Origin: Apostichopus japonicus
Lineage: Eukaryota; Echinodermata; Holothuroidea; Aspidochirotida; Stichopodidae
Direction of reading: 5' to 3'
Assembly: GCF_037975245.1 (NCBI RefSeq)
Contig: NC_092572.1
Span: forward strand, 558,001 to 622,000
DNA: 64,000 bases
The notes under the pieces were generated by a model. It had not been told where the DNA came from. It saw nothing but the letters and a program-made list of their open reading frames with translations, and ran no database searches. Shown in pieces: positions 55,831-64,000 of this stretch. The translations under genes and the position numbers were made by a program. Every line of letters starts with the position of its first letter. Position 1 is the stretch's first letter.

Positions 55831-56619
55831 GATACAATGCTCATGTAACGATGTAAAAGTGAAATCAGCTTATTAATAGGGTAATATTATAACCGTAAAA
55901 CACAACGGAAACGTAATCTTTCACTTACTATTTAAATTACTAACATCCCCAGCGTTTGATGTACTGATTTATTTCAGTCCATGATTTCCTTGTCATTGTT
56001 CGACTGAAGTATTTCTTTTATTTCTTTTGGCAAAATCACTTACAGGAAGATAACATGGAATAAACTTAATTGAATGGTATTGGTATCGTTTTACGCTCAT
56101 ACTGAAATATGACGGATAATCTCACCTGACTCAGGGGTGAGAACAATCCAAGGGTTTTCATTGTAAACATTGCGTGTAGTGTTGTTACCGAATGTAACCT
56201 TTGTTTAAAATATTGAAGAAGACAAATTTGGATATTTTGTCAACCTTCATGAAAAAATATCTCATTTCTTTCCTACGTAAAGAAGTAGCGCCCAAGCACG
56301 GACGGAACACGAGACAACATACTTTCAATTTCTGTTTCCGATTGTGTTGGGCGAGTACTGTACCCGATACAAGATGACGTATGATAACTAATGCAACATA
56401 CTTTCACTATACATCATATGTAAACAAATGGTGGACTAGGCGTTGCTATATCGACAGACAGTTAACGTATTAATTAAGTGGACTCGGTGTGTTATTGGTA
56501 AGTAAAACATGACAACAGTAAGATGACGACATGTCAGGACTTATTTTGAGACAACGTTTATATATATATATATATATAGCCTATATATATATACATGTCA
56601 GCACTTATTTTGAGACAAC

Positions 56620-56673
<54 letters not shown>

Positions 56674-56679
<6 letters not shown>

Positions 56680-56847
56680 ATCGTAATGAGGTGGAAAATC
56701 AAGAACAGTGAAAAAACTTTCAGCTTCCACCGGGATTCGAACCACGGGCCTTCCGCTCTGTACGCGGACACCCTAACCACTAGGCTACGGACGCTGATTG
56801 TATGTCCAGAGGTTCGGAACCGGTAAGGAAGGTCGTAATTCCACTGT

Positions 56848-56850
<3 letters not shown>
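56674..56850 (-). mobile_element. tRNA-related SINE-like repeat with (TA)n tail
   Basis: On the minus strand, TAGCCTAGTGGTTAGGGTG matches a pol III A box and GGTTCGAATCC a perfect B box, 31 nt apart. The T stem and acceptor stem do not pair properly, so this is not a working tRNA. The 3' part (TTTTTTCACTGTTCT, CATTACGATTTTCA) runs straight into (TA)n. A second copy of just the 3' part is at 57027-57083, with its own (TA)n. Confidence 0.7.
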
Positions 56851-57025
<175 letters not shown>

Positions 57026-59493
57026 TGATTGAAAATCGTAATGAGTTGGAAAATGAGAGAACAGTGAAAAAACTTCCAGCCTAATTTTATTTCAATGTGT
57101 TATATTTTAATATCAAGAATGTATCTACTAGTGTAAGGGCTAAGATAAGGATGACAGTAATCAATCAATGAAAGGTAATGCAATGTTTGTTACGCAATAC
57201 AATAATTATTTACAATTCGTTAGCTAACAACACCTTTTCCAATAGTTTAAAACGTCCAATTTACAATGAGAGTACAATTTTCCCGTTTCACTTTTAACGA
57301 GGGGTTACATTGCTCCCCCATTGTTACACGTTTAGCACATGCATTTGACAAAGCAACAAAGAACATAATTGAACTGCCTTCGTATGTATTATTGGTTTGC
57401 CCTTACTTGTAGTATCTGTATAACTGTATTAGCATGAATATGGCTTTGGTCCTTCTTCCACGCAATGAAGCAATGACTGCTGGTTAGGATGATGTTCATG
57501 TGTGACAAACATGCATCTTCCAGAGTGAATTTTGTTAAGATATTTTCAATGCAAACTATATTAGAGGTTTCACTGACTAATTCAATCTTCAGTTCTTTTG
57601 ATGACGGTAACATTAAGAGATTGTAATATTTTTGGTGATGACGTTGACATTGACTATGGAAATAACGAGAAAGAAGGCAATAAAGATGATGTTAAACACG
57701 AGGGTTATGAACACGTAGACGATTATAATGGTGATGATATTTCTTCCTTCTTTTTCCTCCTTCGGACAACTATCACTGTGATCAGATTGAATTTTAAAAT
57801 GGGGATCACTTCATCAATTTTCCCAAATGTTTTCGACCATGGTAACTAGTTTTGCAATGACATGTTGAAGGCTAAGATAAATAATTAACTCACCCCCAAA
57901 CTTATGTTACTTTGCTCCTTCGATATTCCGCAATTCGCAGTGTCCGCTCGAAGTTCGGGTCCAAACAAAGATGGCGGCGCCTAACGATATCTTCACGTGT
58001 GTACAGTAAAACGTGGCTCACGTAATGGAGCCTCCATTCAGACTGACACTAAATCCAGGCCCGTCCTTCGTAGTAACTCACTGCTCTTCCTAACTGATAA
58101 ATGTTGATGATGATGATGTGGGCAAGTCCATTATGCAAAAGGGTGATGATCACTACAGACATAATGTACTAAAAACGTACTAAAAAAATCGTTTCACAGT
58201 GACTATCAAACCAGATTCACAAATTGAGTATTATCACGTGCTGGTATGGTCTTATCATGTGCTGGTATGGTCTTTCGCAACAATTTCATATTGACCTAAC
58301 AAACAAATCTTATCTGCGTACTGTTAACTCGAACCTGGTCATCCCTTAATGAAGTGTAGATATGGAAGACGGACATCAGAGAAAGTTATTATTTTTAACG
58401 ACCTTGTAATATTTGGACGATATTCTGAACAAGTGTTATGTAAATAAGTTTTACTGATTATTTTATATCACCTTATTACTGGACATAAAATATATCTCAC
58501 ATCCAGTACTGGGTTATCCATATTACCACGTGATGTTTTTGGTTTCGAATGTCACAAAGCAATGCTCTCACAGTCGTTCAGTTCACGTCATGTTACATAG
58601 CTTATGATTTCACATCTTGTCGGTATAATTCGTGCAATATTTTAAAGATATTTATAAGTTTTTTTTGTAGCAATACGCAAAATATCACATTTTTGTATTC
58701 CTTGCCGAAGGCCAAAGGAATATATGCGATGATGATGGCGTGTGTATGTGACGCTTACTCGATATCTCAATAATTGAGACTTCGATTAAATTCATAACTA
58801 ACATGTGGGTAACCCATATTTGGTAGAAAAACCTATTTGTTTTTGTAAAAGTAAAAGGTCATTCCAGGTCATCAGAGGTCAAAATGTTATAATCTTTTAA
58901 ACTGCTTGTAGGCAAGATATCTTAGGAAGGGTGACTAGGAGGAAAAACAATGACTCTTGAAGTAATATCTTGTTGATGTACCGACTTAGCATGTGGATTG
59001 CCCTTGGTAATAATAAAAGTCTCTGTGGAATTCCATACGGGTCAAATTTCAAAATTGGTAGTTTTATGAAAACCCATTCTACGGTACCTATAATATGGAT
59101 CATACTGTCATCACGTAGATATTTTAACACTATCATCATGATGCACAAGTCTATATCATTCCATCGTCCGCAGTAGGCATCCATAAAAAATGTAAAAAAA
59201 AAATTAATGTAGGAACAAAACCGACGAAATCTAAGCTGACAAGCTGACAAAGCATATATCTTCCACTTGCACTTGGTGTTGAGAGAAAATCTCTGCAATA
59301 AAAATCATGGCAGCGATAACAGCAAATTTGTCTCAAACTCCTTCAATTGTGGTATATTTTGCAAATAATGATCGATAACATGCAGAAAAAAAAATACCTC
59401 AAGTAATAATTTAGGAGATGTTTGGCCACCTTAAGTGTTTTGGTATTCTGACACGAACACTTTCTCTTCACGTGTTTGTATTAACGAACCTAA

Positions 59494-59742
59494 TGGGAGT
59501 GTTAGCTCAGTAGTTAACGCCGGTGCCTTCCAATCACAAGGTCTCCAGTTCGAGTCACTCCAAGATTAATGTAAGTCGTCCAGTTACAGAGTTGTTGACA
59601 ATTGACAATTCATAATCATGGACGTTAAATATGAATCTAAAAGACTGACTTCGGTCAACTTGCGGCTTTGATAAGCCAATGAGGCTTCTTCGCGAGTTCC
59701 TGCTCTCAGGAGGATCCAAAATACATACATACATACATACAT
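59494..59742 (+). mobile_element. tRNA-derived SINE, copy 2
   Basis: GGGAGTGTTAGCTCAGTAGT (A box) and CCAGTTCGAGTCACTCC (B box), then the same body as copy 1 (GACTTCGGTCAACTTGCGGC, CCAATGAGGCTTCTTCGCGA) and a (CATA)n tail. Its B box is better preserved than that of copy 1. Confidence 0.85.
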
Positions 59743-59749
59743 ATTATGC

Positions 59750-62180
59750 TACCGTTGTTAGTGTATGACATAGTGAAGCCTTACCAACTCGACAGTTCCA
59801 TGCTTTGTCGTCAAAAATGTTTTACATAAATGACAGTTAATCGTGTACTTCGAGCTGGATTTTTTGCATATCAACTCTAAAGAGGTTTTGTGCCATTAAG
59901 TAATGAATTTCAAAATCACAAAACTTGGAATAAAGTGTTTACACATTGTTACAGTTCTGTTTGTAATAATCATGTAATGGTCTTATATTTTAACTTCAGA
60001 TGGGGATGTCCACATCTTTACTGTAAGCAGTCTACTTGGACCGCTGGTACTATACTTTATTGTGTATGGGGGTTGTCTGCGCATAACCAAGCCGCCATGA
60101 TATCGATGTTTAATAAACATTTTTCATTGGTTTATAAATGCTCCTTGATGTTTGTGCACAACCTCTGCAAATGAAAATGCCGGAAAAAAAAACATGCATA
60201 TAGCGAACCATTTTACACATTTACTTCCCATTGAGCTAGGATAGCTTTATCTGCTTGTAAAGATAGCCTTGCTAATATCGAGGTTTGACTAGCCCACGAG
60301 TCACTCGCCAAACTGTCGAGCGAAGTGCATTTCCTATTTGCCAACGCTTAAATTCGCCAACGCTAATGGCGAGTTGGCGACCGCGCTGAATTCCACGTTG
60401 CTGAGCTCCTCTAGCTCTCTCTGACCAGTGTTCTTGTCATACGCACGAAGGTTTTGATATGTCCGGTGCGGTCCTACTAAAACCCGCCTGAACACGCCTG
60501 GTGCAAACGCAGTCGGCGTAACATAATTGTCATATTGTTTTTGATAAAGGTCAAAGCTCAGTTTGGGTCAATACAGCTCAAACTGTTAATACCCTACAAA
60601 CATCATATATCCAAAACTCTCACTTTGAAACCAAAGCAATTACAAAATATCTGCAATGAGCAAATAATCACTAAGTCTTGTATTACGTTCGAGTCTCCCT
60701 TTAAACCGGATCATTGGCGGCAGAGTGCTCTTGTATCAGTTATTTTCATTTTAATGTGCACACATCAAAGAAGAACATTAGGGCGGCGGTCCCCATGGCT
60801 CAATACATTCATAGTCACGAACGGTACCATATTTTCATACTATTTAATGAATTTGATATTACATACTGAAATGCAAGGTCTTTGTTTAAATACACCGATC
60901 ATCAAGGACATGGTAGCTGCGATCGATTTATCTTAACCACAATTTCTAGTTAATTGTGGTATTCGAAATCCGGGTTGACCAATGATGTTAATTTGTAGTC
61001 CTTCAAGGCGGAAGCATTAAATATTAAGACACAGTGCAATCAATGCACATTGTTTTGAAGATTTATCTCAGTTGTAATTCCACTGATTGTGTAGATGAGG
61101 CACTACGATTAAGTGTAGATGACTAAACACAATTACAGCTGCACATACACATGTTAAAAGCATTTCAATAGTATGATGCGTTCAGTACCCTCTCTACAGA
61201 GGATAACGAAGGTTCTCACACCAGCCTTAGATCGTTTCGTGTGAATGTATTGTTCCATTCAATATGTGTGAGATACGGTGCTTTAACCTAAATATCTGAG
61301 CATTTTTCACTTTCACAGGGCGCGTGTTTATCCTCGACGATTGATAAGTCTTCTTAAAGGATGATAAGGTGTTAAGTAAAATATTCATGTTCTTAAAAAT
61401 TTAGAAGCAAACACAAGTGCTGGTAGGATTGACACAAATAAACTCTACTTAAACCATGACACGGAGGGGGTTTGTTTCATTACCGTGCATAAAATGTTTT
61501 ATCTAATACTTAATCCTAACCAATTCTCACGAACTTGTATTGAACGTTGCGATTCTTTTGGCCTTAATTTGTGGTATATTTACTATATAATGCTACGTTA
61601 TACAGCGTGAACAAAAAGGTATCTTCTTTGACATCTAAGTAAATATTCGACATTATATCTTAAGTAAACCTTTTACCAGGACACCATCACCTTCCAGAGT
61701 AATCTCCCTGTATTAGTCGAGGGTTAAGCCAGTCAAAACAGATTACATTCTATCAACTATATCTCCAGTTGGAGCAAAATATTGAGATTAGGTTATCAAG
61801 TTGCATTCTGAAATATATTTCGTTTCAATAAAATTGTCAAATTGTATGTTAACAATTACCTGCTAAATATTTTGGAACGTTAGTCAGATTTTGCCTCAAA
61901 TGTGGCTGTACAACCCAGTGAAATTGGGTTATGTGCGAACCGTTAGTAATTTTCGGAGCCCTCGGGCTTTTCAACCCCTATAAATTTAGTCTACAGTCAA
62001 TGTTGCACTTTGAAGTGTAAAGACACATGAGTTTAATATAATTATTGCACATTGCAAGATTAATTCCATGCCCATCTCTGCTGCAGACCATCGATGTTTT
62101 CTGACAACAACTTCGCTTACAGGAAACAGTGTCATTGTTGGTAAAAAAATGATCTACTGACAACGTTATCATAAAGAACG
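59750..62180. other. Right flank, no gene seen
   Basis: The longest plus frame (60535-60936, 133 codons) shows no domain, signal peptide or splice signals and is probably chance. 60290-60380 has several inverted or repeated CGCCAACGC/GGCGAG pieces. Confidence 0.4.
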
Positions 62181-62189
62181 AAAGAGGAA

Positions 62190-62483
62190 CGTGTTTTTAA
62201 CTGTCAATTGACTCTTGTTATGGAATTGCGCCCTCTATTATTGTCCTGGTAAGCGTCACCGTTAATGTTACACGAAGCATATTATAATAAAGTCACACGA
62301 TGTTAGTATTTAGCAGGCTGTCTGATCATCCTTGCACAGAGAAAGAAAGAATGTTTTAACTCCCAGTCGACTATTTTATTGGACTTGCGCCCTCTATTTT
62401 CACTCTGTTTTTTCTGTTACCAGTAACGTTACACTAAGTATAGTGAGTGTAATTAACACACATGATGTTAGCATTCAGCAGGT
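62190..62483. repeat. Two diverged tandem copies of a unit of about 160 bp
   Basis: TTGCGCCCTCTATTATTGTC ... GTTACACGAAG ... CGATGTTAGTATTTAGCAGG (to about 62320) recurs as TTGCGCCCTCTATTTTCAC ... GTTACACTAAG ... TGATGTTAGCATTCAGCAGG (to 62483), directly before the interrupted dispersed repeat. Confidence 0.65.
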
Positions 62484-62485
62484 TA

Positions 62486-64000
62486 ATTGACCTTGTATTG
62501 ACCTGAACGGCTGAAATACATCTATGTCTCGTTAGAAGAGGGAACGTTGTAACAATCTCATATGGAAAGGTGGCGATCATTTGATCCGTGCATAGTCGAC
62601 CTCGGGCCTTAAGTGTGTGTTTTATACCTTCCAAAACGACCGTATCGCGATCTTTTGAACAAAATCAATGTACCGATATCATTTACTGATATCGGCTAAA
62701 ACAAATTACAGTAGTTTAAACATTTCTCTTTCATAATCTTTTAACGAATCATCATTAATCTGAACTTTACTGTATGTCGTTTTCCGATTAAAAAAGTTTA
62801 AATTTTTAGTCCAGTCGGATTTATGTGCTTGCATATTCGTTTATTTTACAAGGACGCTAACTTCAAACTACTCGAATTCTCAGACCGTTTTATCAAACTG
62901 CATGGCTAAACTTGCGCAACTAACTTCAAATTCTGTTCTTTCATATTATATAAGCCTATTTCTGATTGGTTAATGTTCACTGTATGTCTTTTTTCCATCG
63001 AATGAAAGTTTCCGTTAGAAATTTTTCTTCGAAAACCTCATTATAACGCCTCATTATTTATTCATGAGCTACGTCACGAATCAGCTTGTGTATCAACAAC
63101 ATTCTCACTGATGCTTCGTCCGACAACCGTATTGTGATTTCTGAGGTGAATTTCGAAATTTGTTAAGTAATATGCAATGAAATAAGATGACGACATTGCA
63201 ATAAACATAAATTAACAAGCTGAGAATCCTATTTCATAGTTTCCTTTGAAATAGGATGAATATAGTGATATAAATTGCCCACGTAAACGTTTGTAGCGAA
63301 CGTACAGGCCTACCGTGCTTTATGTATTAATGCATATGGTTTCGTACAGTTAGGTTAACACTCGTATGTACGTAGGCTAAAGCTATCGCTAGGACTATCA
63401 CTGGTTGTTTGTTTGGATGATACCACTGTAAGTGGGTAACTCTTTATTTTGCTTTTACAACCAATTGATTTGTAACAAATGTTATTTTCTCAAGTTCGAT
63501 TAAAAGGTGTGCAGACAAATAAATGTATAAACACAACGTCATGTCTCAGTGTTCGTTTACATTCACTGCTATAATTATTTTAGCATCAATTCATTTAGAA
63601 ACAAATACAATCCCCTTGCCGGTAATGGAACAGTCCGCCTGTCAATATGCATATTCATACCGGTGACTCATAACATCGGCGGATTTTAGTCTGTGTGGCT
63701 TTGTAGAGCAAATGCTCTTTTATAGCCTAAACTTTTCCATATGCTAACTGGTCGAACCTCTGTTCTGCATATTGAGCTTATAATACACCAATGCTGTTTT
63801 CTTTCTTTCTCCTTTCACAAACGTATTTTCGTTAAGAGGGGTGCTATATAGTTTCATTAGCTTCATAAGGCAACGTAATCTAAGTAGCTATAAACATATC
63901 TGTAAACATAACAGCGTTCGTGGATCTTATCAAAACTGAACCTGCGTAAAGAAAGAGACCTTTGAATCTGTGTTTTGCTAGAAGACTAGGGAAGAAGCTA
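62486..64000 (+). mobile_element. Dispersed repeat, copy split by a 1.2-kb insertion
   Basis: 62486-62558 and 63744-64000 together match 52938-53270. At the split, flanks AACAATCT and CTAACTGGTCGAACC join to give exactly the uninterrupted sequence of the other copy. The right end runs off the window. Confidence 0.75.
62559..63743. mobile_element. 1185-bp insertion with short terminal inverted repeats
   Basis: It begins CATATGGAAAGG and ends CTTTTCCATATG, a 10-bp inverted terminus. It has no coding frame of note and includes a hairpin CCGATATCA/TGATATCGG near 62671. The filled and empty sites in the same window define its borders to the base. No target duplication beyond what the empty site already contains was seen. 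Confidence 0.6.

Noticed and set aside
56700..56800. tRNA gene on the minus strand
   Set aside because: The A and B boxes are good, but the T-stem and acceptor-stem pairing fails, and the 3' end continues into a repeat with a (TA)n tail.
57598..57849. Acidic plus-strand frame rich in Asp and Gly
   Set aside because: Low complexity and no splice or start context; probably chance.
58897..59298. 133-codon minus-strand frame
   Set aside because: No recognisable motif; lies beside sequence that looks like an interspersed repeat (58690-58920).
59494..59570. tRNA gene at the head of the SINE
   Set aside because: No consistent cloverleaf, and the same sequence recurs in a longer element at 29975-30194.
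60535..60936. 133-codon plus-strand gene
   Set aside because: No domain, signal peptide, splice context or unusual composition; within chance for 64 kb of six-frame sequence.

Overview
The window is eukaryotic (metazoan) nuclear DNA. It has split genes with GT/AG introns of 0.1-2.9 kb, AT-rich introns full of private minisatellites, tRNA-derived SINEs, a hAT-type MITE and hammerhead-ribozyme-like motifs of the sort carried by Penelope-like retroelements. A marine invertebrate, perhaps an echinoderm, fits the style, but no marker in the window fixes the phylum.

All confidently coding DNA is on the minus strand. It forms a tandem cluster of one family, numbered here in genomic order from the left. 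Gene Z is only a signal-peptide exon at 753-807; the rest lies beyond the left edge. Gene A spans 8624-16700, gene B 22960-32053 and gene C 42211-55781. C is complete: signal peptide, Cys-rich Ig-like ectodomain, mucin-like microexon, two successive transmembrane exons, short juxtamembrane exons, a seven-exon tyrosine-kinase-like domain and a tail exon. Its 17 exons sum to 1770 nt (589 aa plus stop) and stay in frame throughout. A and B have the same transmembrane-to-tail exon series with matching phases and nearly identical exon lengths. I could not find signal-peptide or ectodomain exons for either.

The kinase-like domains are pseudokinases. In all three copies the beta-3 Lys is Thr, HRD is HPG, the catalytic-loop Asn is Lys, DFG is DFC (EFC in A), and the activation segment has no Tyr. 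Two Tyr motifs in the tail are nevertheless conserved: YEIP, and a YxxM site (YTAM, YIPM or YVPM). The likely logic is a catalytically dead receptor whose tail is phosphorylated by a partner kinase and recruits SH2 proteins such as PI3K p85, as ErbB3 does.

The remainder is introns and intergenic DNA holding more than 20 unrelated tandem arrays (units of 2 to about 85 bp), (TA)n tracts, and mobile elements. These include two copies of one tRNA-type SINE, a second tRNA-like repeat whose tails are (TA)n, a 380-bp hAT MITE, a U2-snRNA chimeric retrocopy with 14-bp target duplications, a long palindromic element, and a dispersed repeat seen in an intact copy and in a copy interrupted by 1.2 kb. 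From 55.8 kb to the right edge I see no convincing gene.
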